From: Roseiarcus sp963742305
GTDB taxonomy: Bacteria > Pseudomonadota > Alphaproteobacteria > Rhizobiales > Beijerinckiaceae
NCBI GenBank assembly: GCA_963742305.1
Contig: CAVULN010000030.1
Span: 1-64,000 of the forward strand
Length of the DNA stretch: 64,000 nt
Direction of reading: 5' to 3'
Shown here piece after piece: positions 9,035-18,205 of the stretch. The notes beneath the pieces are model-generated. The model did no database searches. It saw nothing but the letters and a program-made list of their open reading frames with translations, and was not told where the DNA came from. The position numbers and the translations under genes are program-made. Within the stretch, counting starts at the first letter, position 1; the number at the start of each line of letters is the position of its first letter.

Positions 9035-10540
9035 ATGACCAGCAAGGACATTCTCGAACGTCTGGGCTTCACCGCGGCCGAGCTTTCCGGCGGCTCGCTC
9101 TCGGTCCGCTCGCCGATCGACGGCGCCGAGATCGCGCGGGTGAAAGAGACGCCGGCCGCCGACATGCCGGCGATCCTCGAACAGGCCCACAACGCCTTTC
9201 TCGCCTGGCGCGAGGTTCCCGCCGCCAAGGCGGGGCGAGCTCGTGCGGCTTTGGGGCGAGGAATTGCGCGCGGCGAAGGAGGCGCTCGGCGCGCTGGTCA
9301 CGCTCGAAGCCGGCAAGATCGTCTCCGAGGGCCTCGGCGAAGTGCAGGAGATGATCGACATCTGCGATTTCGCCGTCGGCCTGTCGCGGCAGCTGCACGG
9401 GCTCGCCATCGCCTCCGAGCGCCCCGGCCATCGCATGAACGAGACCTGGCATCCGATGGGCCCGTGCGCCGTCATCTCCGCCTTCAATTTCCCGGTCGCG
9501 GTCTTCTCCTGGAACGCGGCGCTGGCGCTCACCTGCGGCGATCCGGTGATCTGGAAGCCGTCGGAGAAGACGCCGCTCTCGGCGCTGGCGACGATGAAGA
9601 TCCTGGACCGCGCGCATCGAGCGGTTCGGCCCGGACGCTCCGCGACGGCCTCGCGCAGATCGTCATCGGGGGCCCGGCGATTGGCGAGGCTCTGGTCGCC
9701 TCGAAAAGCGTCCCGATCGTCTCGGCGACCGGCTCGACCCGCATGGGCTCGGCCGTCGGCCCCAAGGTCGCCGCGCGCTTCGGCCGCGCGATCCTCGAAC
9801 TCGGCGGCAACAACGCGATGATCGTCGCCCCCTCCGCCGATCTCGACATGGCGGTCCGGGCGATCGTCTTTTCCGCCGTCGGCACCGCGGGGCAGCGCTG
9901 CACCTCGCTCAGGCGCCTCATCGTCCACCGCTCGATCCGCGCCGACCTCACCCACCGGCTGGTCAAGACCTATGCGGCTCTGCCGATCGGCGATCCGCGT
10001 GAAGCGGGCACGCTGGTCGGGCCGCTGATCGACCACGGCGCCCGCGACAAGATGGCCGCCGCGCTCAAACGCGCCGCAGACGAAGGCGGCAAGGTCCACG
10101 GCGGCGGGACGGTCGCCAGGGGCGTTCCGAACGGCGGCGCCTATGTCGAGCCGGCGATCGTCGAAATGCCGGACCAGTCGGGAATCGTGCGCGAGGAGAC
10201 CTTCGCGCCGATCCTCTACACGCTCGGCTACGATGAGCTGCGCGACGCGATCGCGATCCACAACGACGTGCCCCAGGGCCTGTCGTCGTCGATCTTCACC
10301 CTCAACCTGCGCGAGGCGGAGGCGTTCCTGTCGGCGACGGGCTCCGACTGCGGCATCGCCAATGTCAATATCGGCCCGTCGGGCGCGGAGATCGGCGGCG
10401 CGTTCGGCGGCGAGAAGGAGACGGGCGGGGGGCGCGAGAGCGGCTCCGACGCCTGGAAGGCCTATATGCGCCGGCAGACGAGCACGGTGAACTATTCGGC
10501 CAAGCTGCCGCTCGCGCAAGGGGTGCGGTTCGACTTCTGA
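9035..10540 (+). CDS. Aldehyde dehydrogenase, ALDH7/aminoadipate-semialdehyde type (frameshifted)
   Basis: About 500 residues, NAD(P)-dependent aldehyde dehydrogenase. Visible are the cofactor motif 'PCAVISAFNFPVAVFSWNAA', 'KPSEKTPL', the general-base Glu in 'LELGGNNAMI', and the nucleophilic Cys in 'GTAGQRCTSLRRL'. The last motif and 'FGGEKETGGGRESGSDAW' are typical of ALDH7/piperideine-6-carboxylate dehydrogenases of lysine or pipecolate catabolism. Three single-base insertions (near 9230, 9615 and 9637) move the frame through all three phases and back. The exact substrate is inference. Confidence 0.8.
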   Translation: MTSKDILERLGFTAAELSGGSLSVRSPIDGAEIARVKETPAADMPAILEQAHNAFLAWREVPAAKAGRARAALGRGIARGEGGARRAGHARSRQDRLRGPRRSAGDDRHLRFRRRPVAAAARARHRLRAPRPSHERDLASDGPVRRHLRLQFPGRGLLLERGAGAHLRRSGDLEAVGEDAALGAGDDEDPGPRASSGSARTLRDGLAQIVIGGPAIGEALVASKSVPIVSATGSTRMGSAVGPKVAARFGRAILELGGNNAMIVAPSADLDMAVRAIVFSAVGTAGQRCTSLRRLIVHRSIRADLTHRLVKTYAALPIGDPREAGTLVGPLIDHGARDKMAAALKRAADEGGKVHGGGTVARGVPNGGAYVEPAIVEMPDQSGIVREETFAPILYTLGYDELRDAIAIHNDVPQGLSSSIFTLNLREAEAFLSATGSDCGIANVNIGPSGAEIGGAFGGEKETGGGRESGSDAWKAYMRRQTSTVNYSAKLPLAQGVRFDF

Positions 10541-10617
10541 GGCGGGCGCCTGGGGTGAAATCCCCATCGACCGAAGGCCGACCGCGCTGTAGCCTTGGCC
10601 GCGCGGGGGGTGCCGGA

Positions 10618-12381
10618 TTGAGCGAGTCCCGGAAGATCGTCGCGATCCTGGTCGCCGACGTGGTTGGCTTCAGCCGGCTCGCGGGCGTGGACGAAGAACG
10701 CACTCTGGCGCGGCTCAGGGCGCTGCGCGGCGACCTCATCGATCCCGCAATCGCCGTCCGCCAGGGCCGTATCTTCAAGCGCACCGGAGACGGCCTTCTT
10801 GCCGAGTTTCGCAGCGCGGTCGACGCTGTCCGTTGCGCGATCGAAGTGCAGAAGGGGATGGTCGAGCGCAATGCGGGTCTCAGCGACGAAAAGCGGATCG
10901 AAATCAGGATCGGCGTCCATGTCGGGGACGTGGTCGAGGAGAGCGACGGCGATCTGATGGGCGACGCGGTCAACACCGCCGCCCGGCTCGAAAGTATCTG
11001 CGAGCCGGGCGGGATCTGCCTCTCGGAGGACGCCTGTCGCCAGGTTCGCGACAAGGTCGAGGCCGAATTCGTCGATCTCGGCGAGCAGAAGCTCAAGAAT
11101 ATCGCCCGGCCGGCGCGAGCCTATCTGGTCGCGCCGCTCGAGGCCGGAAGGCCGAAATCTCCGGCGCGCGAACCGGCCGCCCAGCAATTGCCGCTGCCCG
11201 AGAAGCCGTCGATCGCCGTCCTGCCGTTCCAGAACATGAGCGGCGACACGGAACAGGACTATTTCGCCGACGAAATCGTCGACGACATCGTGACCGGGCT
11301 CTCGCGGATCAAGTGGCTGTTCGTGATCGCGCGCAATTCGAGCTTCGTCTACAAGGGCAAGGCGGTCGACGTGCGCGAGGTCGGCCGCGAGCTCGGCGTG
11401 CGCTACGTGCTCGAGGGGAGCGTGCGCAAGGCCGGCGCGCGCCTGAGGATCACGGCTCAGCTCGTCGAGGCGCAGACCGGCGCGCACTTGTGGGCCGACA
11501 AGTTCGACGGCGCCCTCGAGGATGTGTTCGAATTGCAGGACCAGATCACCGACCGGGTGGTCGGGATCATCGAGCCAAGCCTGCGCCGTTCCGAGATCGA
11601 GCGCTCCCGCCGCAAGCGCCCCGAGAGTCTCGACGCCTACGATCTCTTCCTGCGCGCAATACCGCACATGCAGTCCCACATGCCCGCCGATGCAAGGATA
11701 GCCATCCCGCTGCTCGAAGCGGCGCTCCGTCTGGAGCCCGACTATGTCGCGGCGCACGCCCATCTCGCCTGGTGCCACGAATGGTGTTTCACCCGCGGCG
11801 GGTTCGACGAGGCGGACCGGACCACGGCGCTCGCGCACGCGCGCCGGGCGCTTGCCAGCGACGCGGACGACGCCGCGTCGATGGCGGTGGCTGGATGGGT
11901 CACAATCGTGCTGAGCAAGGAGCACGAGACGGCCTTGAGCGCGGTCGAGCGCGCGATCTCGCTCAACGCGTCATGCGCAATGGCCCACTATTACGGGGCG
12001 CTGGTGAACGCCTTCGCCGACAGGCCAAAGGCGGTGGTGTTTCACGCCAACCGCGCTTTGAGGCTCAGCCCATTCGACCCCAAGGCGTTCGAGGCGCACC
12101 TTGCGCTCGGAATAGCGGCGATCAGCGAGGGACGCTACAACGAGGCGGCCGCCTCCTTCGCTCGGGCTTCGGAAATCAACCCCAACGAGAGCGTATTGTC
12201 GTTCTTCCACGCCATTGCGCTGGCGTTGGCGGGACGGGCAAACGACGCGGCCCCATCGGTGCGGCGGGGACTCGCGCTCGAACCTGGGTTCCGCCTCCGC
12301 GTTTTCTCCGAATTCGGCATGGCGCATCGCGTAGCGGAGAAATTCGCCGAAGGCGGGCGCCTGCTCGGCCTGCCCGAGTGA
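10618..12381 (+). CDS. Adenylate/guanylate cyclase with TPR-type C-terminus
   Basis: 587 residues. The class III nucleotidyl cyclase domain (about 5-170) has both metal-ligand regions: 'VADVVGFSRL' and 'KRTGDGLLAEF'. It is followed by a linker and a 'SIAVLPFQNMSGD..QDYFADEIVDDI' domain with a predicted Rossmann-like fold (about 195-330). The rest is helical TPR-like repeats. No membrane helix is evident. The TTG at 10618 starts the protein at SESRKIVAILVADVVG, matching the start of the paralogue at 37969, and has a G-rich ribosome site. This architecture is common in Hyphomicrobiales. The stimulus is unknown. Confidence 0.8.
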   Translation: MSESRKIVAILVADVVGFSRLAGVDEERTLARLRALRGDLIDPAIAVRQGRIFKRTGDGLLAEFRSAVDAVRCAIEVQKGMVERNAGLSDEKRIEIRIGVHVGDVVEESDGDLMGDAVNTAARLESICEPGGICLSEDACRQVRDKVEAEFVDLGEQKLKNIARPARAYLVAPLEAGRPKSPAREPAAQQLPLPEKPSIAVLPFQNMSGDTEQDYFADEIVDDIVTGLSRIKWLFVIARNSSFVYKGKAVDVREVGRELGVRYVLEGSVRKAGARLRITAQLVEAQTGAHLWADKFDGALEDVFELQDQITDRVVGIIEPSLRRSEIERSRRKRPESLDAYDLFLRAIPHMQSHMPADARIAIPLLEAALRLEPDYVAAHAHLAWCHEWCFTRGGFDEADRTTALAHARRALASDADDAASMAVAGWVTIVLSKEHETALSAVERAISLNASCAMAHYYGALVNAFADRPKAVVFHANRALRLSPFDPKAFEAHLALGIAAISEGRYNEAAASFARASEINPNESVLSFFHAIALALAGRANDAAPSVRRGLALEPGFRLRVFSEFGMAHRVAEKFAEGGRLLGLPE

Positions 12382-12440
12382 TCCGGCGTCGGCCGCTTCG
12401 TTGGGCGAGGGCCGAACTCGACGCGGAACGCGCGATCCTG

Positions 12441-12539
12441 ATGCCTGACGTCGTCGTCATCGGCGCCGGCCACAACGGCCTTGTCGCCACGCGGCGAGAG
12501 TTGCACCGCCGCGCCGTGGGATTTTACGCGGACGATTGA
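12441..12539 (+). pseudogene. Truncated duplicate of the 5' end of the FAD oxidoreductase gene
   Basis: ATG 12441 begins MPDVVVIGAGHNGLVA, the FAD-binding start of the intact oxidoreductase at 12984, then diverges and stops at 12539. At the DNA level about 50 bp (12441-12494) match 12984-13037 with few differences. It is a gene fragment rather than a functional protein. Confidence 0.6.
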
Positions 12540-12632
12540 TCGGTTCGGCGCACCCCTGTAAAACAGCGGCTGTCGAGACTTGGCTCAGGCTGTAGACTAG
12601 GCTTCAGTCTCTTGGGCCTTGAGGGAATTTCG

Positions 12633-12950
12633 GTGGCCGGGCAGCCCGACAACATCGTCATCGAGCATCTGCGCGGCCTGCGCGCGGACATCGGCGATAT
12701 CAAGAGCGAAGTCCGCACGCTCAAATCGGAAATGGCGACCAAATCCGATCTCCATTCCCTGCGGGCGGACGTCGCCGCCGACATGCTGACGATGCAGAAG
12801 GACACCCGCGAGCAGATCGTCGGCCTTCGCCGCGCGGTGGTCGAGTATCACTCCGCCGTCATCGGCCACGGCCTGCTGATCAGCGAACTCGAGGAACGGG
12901 TGCGCCGGCTGGAGCAGCATCTGAATTTGCCGTCGCTGGAGGCCCGCTGA
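12633..12950 (+). CDS. Small coiled-coil protein of unknown function
   Basis: 105 residues. Heptad-like patterns (LRGLRADIGDIKSEVRTLKS, then LISELEERVRRLEQHL) predict two coiled-coil segments. GTG 12633 has GAGGGA at 12621-12626, 6 nt upstream. There are no catalytic motifs. The gene sits between the two copies of the oxidoreductase 5' end, so it may have arrived with the rearrangement that made the duplicate. Confidence 0.6.
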   Translation: MAGQPDNIVIEHLRGLRADIGDIKSEVRTLKSEMATKSDLHSLRADVAADMLTMQKDTREQIVGLRRAVVEYHSAVIGHGLLISELEERVRRLEQHLNLPSLEAR

Positions 12951-12983
12951 AGCGGGCCGCCGCGCAAACCCGATGCCTGCCTG

Positions 12984-14603
12984 ATGCCTGACGTCGTCGT
13001 CATCGGCGGCGGCCATAACGGCCTTGTCGCGGCGGCCTATCTCGCGATGACCGGCCTCAAGGTCACGGTGCTCGAGCGCCGGGCGCAGGTCGGCGGCGCG
13101 GCGGCGACCGAGGAATTTCATCCCGGCTTCCGCAATTCGGTCGCCGCCTACACGGTCTCGCTTCTCAACCCGAAGATCATCCGCGACCTCGAGCTTCACC
13201 GCCACGGGCTTCGCATCGTCGAGCGCCCGATCGCGAACTTCCTGCCGCTGCCCGACGGGCGCTATCTCAAGGTCGCGCCCGGCCGCACGAAGGCCGAGGT
13301 CGCCAAGTTCTCCGCCCGTGACGCCGGGCGGCTCGACGCCTACGAAGCGCGCCTCGCGCGCCTGACCGACACGCTTCGCGCGCTCGCGCTGACAACCCCG
13401 CCCAATCTGGCGACGGGGCAGGGAATCGCCGCCAGCCTCGGCGCGCTCCTCGACGCGGCGAAAGCCGGGAACCGCCTGCGCGCGCTCGGCCTCGAAGGAC
13501 AGCGCGACCTCATCGAACTCTTCACCCGCTCGGCCGGCGACGTCCTCGACCAATGGTTCGAGAGCGATCCCATCAAGGCGATCCTCGGCTTCGACGGAAT
13601 CGTCGGCACTTACGCCAGCCCGTATGCGGCCGGCACGGCCTATGTGCTTCTGCACCATTGCTTTGGCGAGGTGAACGGCAAAAAGGGCGCCTGGGGCCAT
13701 GCGATCGGCGGCATGGGCGCGATCACGCAGGCGATGGCGCGCGCCGCGGCCGAGCGCGGCGTCGAGATCCGCACGAATGCGGGGGTGAGCGAGATTCTCA
13801 TCGGCAAGGGCCGCGCCATCGGCGTCGTCACCGCGAATGGCGAAAGGATCGCGGCGCGCGCAATCGTCTCCAACCTGCACCCGAAGCTCACCTTCGAAAA
13901 GCTTCTCGACCCGGCCGCTCTGCCCGCCGACTTCCGCGCCCGCATCGCCTCGTACCGCAGCGGCTCGGGCTCGTTCCGCATGAACCTCGCGCTCTCCGAA
14001 CTGCCGAGCTTTTCCGCTCTCCCCGGACGCGCTCCGGCCGAGCATCATGGGAGCGGAATCGTGATCGCCCCACACCTCGCCTACATGGAGCGCGCTTATT
14101 TCGATGCGAGGCTGACCGGCTGGTCGGCGAAGCCGATCGTCGAAATGCTCATCCCCTCGACCCTCGACGATTCTCTCGCGCCCACAGGGCGCCACGTCGC
14201 CTCGCTGTTCTGCCAGCATGTCGCGCCGACTTTGCCCGACGGGCGCTCATGGGACGAGGCGCGCGACGAGGTCGCCGACCTCATGATCGACACGGTCGAG
14301 GCTTATGCGCCGGGCTTCAGGGCGTCGGTCATCGCTCGCCAGATCCTCTCGCCGCTCGACCTCGAGCGCGACTTCGGCCTGGTCGGCGGCGACATTTTTC
14401 ACGGGAAGCTCAGCCTCGACCAGCTCTATTCCGCGCGGCCCGTGCTGGGGCACGCCGACTATCGCTCGCCCGTGCCGGGCTTATACATGTGCGGCGCCTC
14501 GACCCATCCCGGCGGCGGCGTCACCGGCGCGCCCGGCCATAACGCGGCGCGGGAGATGATTCGCGATTTCCGGGCGCGGCGCGTGTGGTCAAGACCTCAA
14601 TGA
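12984..14603 (+). CDS. FAD-dependent oxidoreductase, phytoene desaturase/PYROXD2-like
   Basis: 539 residues with an N-terminal dinucleotide-binding motif 'VVIGGGHNGLVAAAYLA' and 'VLERRAQVGGAAATEEFHPGF'. The C-terminal FAD-contact motif 'GLYMCGASTHPGGGVTGAPGHNAA' is typical of the carotenoid desaturase superfamily, in its PYROXD2-like branch. No other carotenoid genes are nearby, so a carotenoid substrate is not supported. The frame is intact. Confidence 0.8.
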   Translation: MPDVVVIGGGHNGLVAAAYLAMTGLKVTVLERRAQVGGAAATEEFHPGFRNSVAAYTVSLLNPKIIRDLELHRHGLRIVERPIANFLPLPDGRYLKVAPGRTKAEVAKFSARDAGRLDAYEARLARLTDTLRALALTTPPNLATGQGIAASLGALLDAAKAGNRLRALGLEGQRDLIELFTRSAGDVLDQWFESDPIKAILGFDGIVGTYASPYAAGTAYVLLHHCFGEVNGKKGAWGHAIGGMGAITQAMARAAAERGVEIRTNAGVSEILIGKGRAIGVVTANGERIAARAIVSNLHPKLTFEKLLDPAALPADFRARIASYRSGSGSFRMNLALSELPSFSALPGRAPAEHHGSGIVIAPHLAYMERAYFDARLTGWSAKPIVEMLIPSTLDDSLAPTGRHVASLFCQHVAPTLPDGRSWDEARDEVADLMIDTVEAYAPGFRASVIARQILSPLDLERDFGLVGGDIFHGKLSLDQLYSARPVLGHADYRSPVPGLYMCGASTHPGGGVTGAPGHNAAREMIRDFRARRVWSRPQ

Positions 14604-15824
14604 GGATTTGAGGGCCCCTCGCCGACCTCGACGAGATTGAGGGCGTCGATCGCCGCGATCCGCTCGGCCTCCGCCTGTTTCAGCAGGCGCTCCAGCTCCT
14701 CGGTGCTCGACCGGCTCGAGCCCATGAGCACAATTCCGCCGATCGCGAGCGCGAGGGCGGCGATCATCCGGGTCGGCGTATAGTCCACGACGCCGAGCGC
14801 GAAGCCGAGAATGAGCAAAGGCCCGAGCGCGGCCGAGGCCCGTCCGGCGAGCCGCAGCCTGCGGCTGCGCCTGATCGCCTCTCCGAGCTCCTCGATCCGA
14901 AGCTCGAGCCGCTCGATCTCGTCCATTGGCGCGCCTGTTCGGGAGTTCGGCCGGGCGGGACTGCTCCGGATCGGGGCCGCCTACTCCCGAACCTCGCTTG
15001 CTCCAAGCCCGACCGGAGCAAGCCTGAATCTCTCCATCCGTCTCGCGGGCGGCTTCTTTCCTGTCGGCCTCGGCGAGAATCTCGAGCACCCGGTCGATCC
15101 CGCGCGGCGAAAGGCGGATGAGGCCCGTATAGGGGTGGCTGAGTTCGAGGATGAGAAAGATCGCAATCCCGACGGAGACGGCGCCGGCGAGATGCGCGAG
15201 CACGCTCAGGGGGTTGATCGCCGCAACGAGGCCGTTGCCCAGAAAGAGCGCGGCGGCCCATGAGACCACGACCGTCAGGACATGGGGCGGAAACGGACTG
15301 GCGAGCTGACGGGCCATCAGCATCTGCGTGTCGGCGAGCTTTCTCACCTGATCCCGCGCCGTGGCCAGAAGCCCCTTCTGGGCTTCGGTCTCAGGTTTCA
15401 GGCTGTCGAAAAACCGGCTCTGGCTCAGGAAGATCGCCCGCATCTCCTCGAACGTGAACGGCTGCGGCCCGAGCTTCGAATCGCCGAAGAAGCGCGCCCT
15501 CGAACGCTTGAGCGCCGCAAGCATCCCCGCGCGGCCAGGGGCCGCCTCTGGGCCGTAAAGTTCGAGCGCGAGATCGATCTCGGCCACCATGGGGCCAAGC
15601 GAAAAGGCCTCGTCCCGCTGCGTGGTGAACACCGAGAAGGCGGTGAACACGAGAAGGCCCAGGACAAGCGCCAGGAGGAGGGTGATGAGCCCGGCCATCG
15701 CGCCGACCGAGCCCTTGGACGCCGTCAGCACATCCGCCGGCACGACCCATTGGAGCGCCATCCCGAGAAGGCTCGCGGCGAATGTGATCAGCGCGACGAC
15801 AATCGCCCGGTAGAGAGGATGCAT
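14589..15824 (-). CDS. DUF4239-type membrane protein (C-terminal limit uncertain)
   Basis: The first 270 residues form a four-helix membrane protein: two N-terminal helices (FAASLLGMALQWVV, GLITLLLALVLGLLVFTAF), a soluble domain with 'TTQRDEAFSLGPMVAEIDLALELYG', then two more helices (VVVSWAAALFLGNGLVAAI, VSVGIAIFLILEL). This is the DUF4239/bestrophin-like pattern. After 'GIDRVLEILAEADRKEAARET' the frame stays open but becomes Arg/Gly-rich and overlaps the small membrane protein gene, so the true end probably lies near 14980-15020, possibly after a frame change. An inverted repeat at 14996-15023 lies in this zone. Confidence 0.6.
   Translation of the reverse strand: MHPLYRAIVVALITFAASLLGMALQWVVPADVLTASKGSVGAMAGLITLLLALVLGLLVFTAFSVFTTQRDEAFSLGPMVAEIDLALELYGPEAAPGRAGMLAALKRSRARFFGDSKLGPQPFTFEEMRAIFLSQSRFFDSLKPETEAQKGLLATARDQVRKLADTQMLMARQLASPFPPHVLTVVVSWAAALFLGNGLVAAINPLSVLAHLAGAVSVGIAIFLILELSHPYTGLIRLSPRGIDRVLEILAEADRKEAARETDGEIQACSGRAWSKRGSGVGGPDPEQSRPAELPNRRANGRDRAARASDRGARRGDQAQPQAAARRTGLGRARAFAHSRLRARRRGLYADPDDRRPRARDRRNCAHGLEPVEHRGAGAPAETGGGRADRGDRRPQSRRGRRGALKSSLRS
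14597..14926 (-). CDS. Small membrane protein with flanking coiled coils, unknown function
   Basis: 109 residues: an acidic helical N-terminus (EIERLELRIEELGEAI), two hydrophobic segments (GPLLILGFALGVVDY and MIAALALAIGGIVLMG), then a charged helical tail. It overlaps the open continuation of the upstream DUF4239-type frame. Its composition fits a real coding frame better than that continuation does. Confidence 0.55.
   Translation of the reverse strand: MDEIERLELRIEELGEAIRRSRRLRLAGRASAALGPLLILGFALGVVDYTPTRMIAALALAIGGIVLMGSSRSSTEELERLLKQAEAERIAAIDALNLVEVGEGPSNPH
14996..15023. terminator. Inverted repeat near the probable end of the DUF4239 gene
   Basis: GCTTGCTCC (14996-15004) and GGAGCAAGC (15015-15023) form a perfect 9-bp stem with a 10-nt loop. 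There is no T-run. Its position supports the DUF4239 coding region ending here. Confidence 0.35.
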
Positions 15825-16174
15825 TGGTCCCCCAGGTCAGTCGGGCGCCCTTGTAGCAGGATTTCGCGCGCCGGTTGGCGGCCTGGTCGCGCTCGCGACC
15901 AAGGTAGGGATTTCCGCCTTGTTGACGATGCGGTTTCCTCCTGAACCGCACGCAGATTTGTCGGCCCTCATGGAGCTGTCAAGCGTCAACTCCCCTCCCC
16001 CGCTGCGGCTGGGCCCTGCGCGGCGTTTGCGTCCCGGCTCGGTTGCCGCGAGGCGAAAGAGTGATTCAGGACGCGGCGGCCGGTCCAGCCCGACGCATCC
16101 GCCGCCCCGCCCGACGCAGGCCGTTAGACTCCCACGCGTGACCCTTGCTATGGTTGAGGGACCAGCGCAGCCGG

Positions 16175-16204
16175 TTGACGCGGAACTTCAAAAGATAATA
16201 TCAT
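16175..16204 (+). promoter_or_regulatory. Putative promoter of the sugar ABC/ara operon
   Basis: TTGACG at 16175-16180 and TATCAT at 16199-16204, with an 18-bp spacer, lie in an unusually AT-rich patch in the 490-bp gap before the ABC genes. The rest of that gap (15825-16174) holds nothing I can support. Confidence 0.45.
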
Positions 16205-16254
16205 ATTACTTATTGAGGTTCCGGCCGCCGCAAGGCATGCGAGCCGTTCGCGAA

Positions 16255-16277
16255 GCCGGCCGGGCGCCCCGGCCGGC
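16255..16277 (+). promoter_or_regulatory. Perfect GC-rich hairpin in the sugar operon leader
   Basis: GCCGGCCGGG-CGC-CCCGGCCGGC: a 10-bp perfect stem and 3-nt loop, between the putative promoter and the ATPase start at 16316. No U-tract follows. It may stabilise the transcript or control translation of the first gene. Confidence 0.5.
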
Positions 16278-16315
16278 TCGCTCTTGAGATGGGATGGAAA
16301 CGCCCGGATGGGACA

Positions 16316-17087
16316 ATGACGCCGGCTGATGATTTCGCGTCCGTTGTTCGCCTCGAGGGCGTGCAGAAGTATTTCGGCGCGGTGCATGCGCTGCGCGACA
16401 TCAACCTCTCCATCGGCCGCAACGAGATCGTCGGCCTCATCGGCGACAACGGCGCCGGCAAGTCCACCCTCATCAAGGTCATGACCGGCGTGCTCGAGCC
16501 GAGCGCAGGCAAGATCATGATCCGCGATCGGGAGATTCAGCCAGGCGAATACTCGGTCCGCATGGCGCACGACCTCTCGATCGAGACGGTCTATCAGGAC
16601 AAGTCGCTGGCCGAGAAACAGCCGCTCTGGCGCAATTTCTTCGTCGGCCGGCAGATCGTCAACCGCTTCGGCTTCATCGACATCAAGCGCGAGAAGGAGG
16701 TGGCGCAGAAGATCCTGCTCGAAACGATCGGCTTCAGGGGCGCCGGGATCAGCGTCGATTTCGACCGTCGCCAATCTCTCCGGCGGCGAGCGCCAGGGCA
16801 TCGCGATCGGCCGGGCCATGCACTACAACGCCGATCTCATCGTGCTCGACGAGCCGACGGCGGCGCTGGGCGTCGCCGAAGTGCGCAAGGTGGTCGAGTT
16901 CGTCCGCCGGATCAAGCAGTCCGGCCGCGCCTGCATCTACATCGAACACAATCTCGCGCACGTGCATGAGGTGGCGGATCGCCTGGTCGTGCTCGACCGC
17001 GGGCAGGTGGTGTCCGAGATCGCTCCGAAGGATATGACGGTGCCGGAACTCACCGAATATCTGATCGCGCTGCAGCACCAGGCGTAA
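16316..17087 (+). CDS. Sugar ABC transporter ATP-binding protein, single NBD (frameshifted)
   Basis: About 256 residues with one ABC ATPase domain: Walker A 'GDNGAGKST', signature 'LSGGERQ', Walker B 'LIVLDEP' and switch His in 'YIEHNL'. The frame breaks near 16763; dropping one G gives ISVDFTVANLSGGE. Ribose- and arabinose-type ATPases (RbsA, AraG) usually carry two NBDs. The single NBD matches the Frc-type sugar importers of rhizobia. The permease follows after 12 bp and the binding protein after that, so this is one operon with araBAD. Confidence 0.85.
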
Positions 17088-17099
17088 GGGCTCAAGGAA

Positions 17100-18173
17100 A
17101 TGGCTCAGCGGTCAGGCGCGTCGATCCTGCAGCGCTTCGAGGCCCTGCCGATCATCATCGTCTTCGTCCTCCTGCTCATCCTCTTCATGTATCGGGCGCC
17201 GGAGGTCTTCCTCGCGCCCTATATCTACACGACCTTCCTTTCCACCCTGCCCCCGCTCATCCTTCTCGCGACCGGCCTCACCTTCGTGATCGGCGCGGGC
17301 GAAATCGATCTCTCCTTCCCCTCGATCATCGCCTTTTCCGGCTTCGTCTTCGCCGTGCTGTTCAAGGAATACGATCTCGGGTGGATCGCGGTGATCGCCG
17401 GCCTCGCCTCCGGGATCCTGGTCGGGTTCGTCAATGGCGTGATCATCGCCAAGGTCGGGATCCCGTCGTTCATGACCACGCTCGGCACCCAGTTCTTCTG
17501 GGCCGGGATGGCGACGGTGCTTTCGGGCGGCAAGTCCTATGCGCTGCGGGGCGCCGATCAGAGCTCGGTGTGGCAATGGATCGTCGGTCGCCCATTCGCT
17601 TCCGCTTCGACCCCCTGGCTGACCGAGCTGTCGATCCAGGCGCTGTGGACGGCGATCATCGTCGGCTTTCTCTGGCTTATCCTCAACCGCCACCGTTTCG
17701 GCGAGCACACCTTGTTCATCGGCGATTCGAACGACGTGTCGCGCGTGGTCGGCATCGACGTCGACCGCGAGAAGATCAAGATCTTCACGCTCATGGGCTT
17801 TCTCGCCGCTTGCGCGGCGATCATGCTGACGCTCGAGAACAAGAACTTCTTCGGCAACCAGGGCCAGGGCTATCTGTTGACCGCGATCGCCTCGGTGCTG
17901 ATCGGAGGCACGTCGATCTTTGGCGGCCGGGCGACCATCATCGGGACCGTGTTCGGCTGCTTCATCATCGGCATGGTCGAGGCGGGCCTCGTCGCCGCCG
18001 GTCTCACCGGCGCGTGGGTGAGGACCGTGCAGGGGCTCATCTTCCTCATTGCGATCATCTTCTACATGTACGCGGACGAACCGCAGCGCCGGCGCGCGCT
18101 GTTCGCCAATCTCAAGTCGTTCGGGAGATTTGGCGGGATCAGGACTTCTGAAGAAGGAGGGGCTCGCCGATAG
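17100..18173 (+). CDS. Sugar ABC transporter permease (RbsC/FrcC type)
   Basis: 357 residues, strongly hydrophobic, 8-10 predicted membrane helices. The family EAA-like region near 'LTAIASVLIGGTSIFGGRATIIGTVFG' is diagnostic of the BPD_transp_2 permeases for monosaccharides. The N-terminal helix is 'LPIIIVFVLLLILFMY'. It would form the channel with the upstream ATPase. The frame is intact. Confidence 0.88.
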   Translation: MAQRSGASILQRFEALPIIIVFVLLLILFMYRAPEVFLAPYIYTTFLSTLPPLILLATGLTFVIGAGEIDLSFPSIIAFSGFVFAVLFKEYDLGWIAVIAGLASGILVGFVNGVIIAKVGIPSFMTTLGTQFFWAGMATVLSGGKSYALRGADQSSVWQWIVGRPFASASTPWLTELSIQALWTAIIVGFLWLILNRHRFGEHTLFIGDSNDVSRVVGIDVDREKIKIFTLMGFLAACAAIMLTLENKNFFGNQGQGYLLTAIASVLIGGTSIFGGRATIIGTVFGCFIIGMVEAGLVAAGLTGAWVRTVQGLIFLIAIIFYMYADEPQRRRALFANLKSFGRFGGIRTSEEGGARR

Positions 18174-18205
18174 AGGCGGCCCGGATAGGCAAGGGAGAAA
18201 CGAAC

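Noticed and set aside
8213..10567. A 784-codon open frame on the minus strand across the aldehyde dehydrogenase
   Set aside because: Only its 3' end (the EpsI part) has family features; the rest mirrors the dehydrogenase on the opposite strand and is a GC-rich shadow frame.
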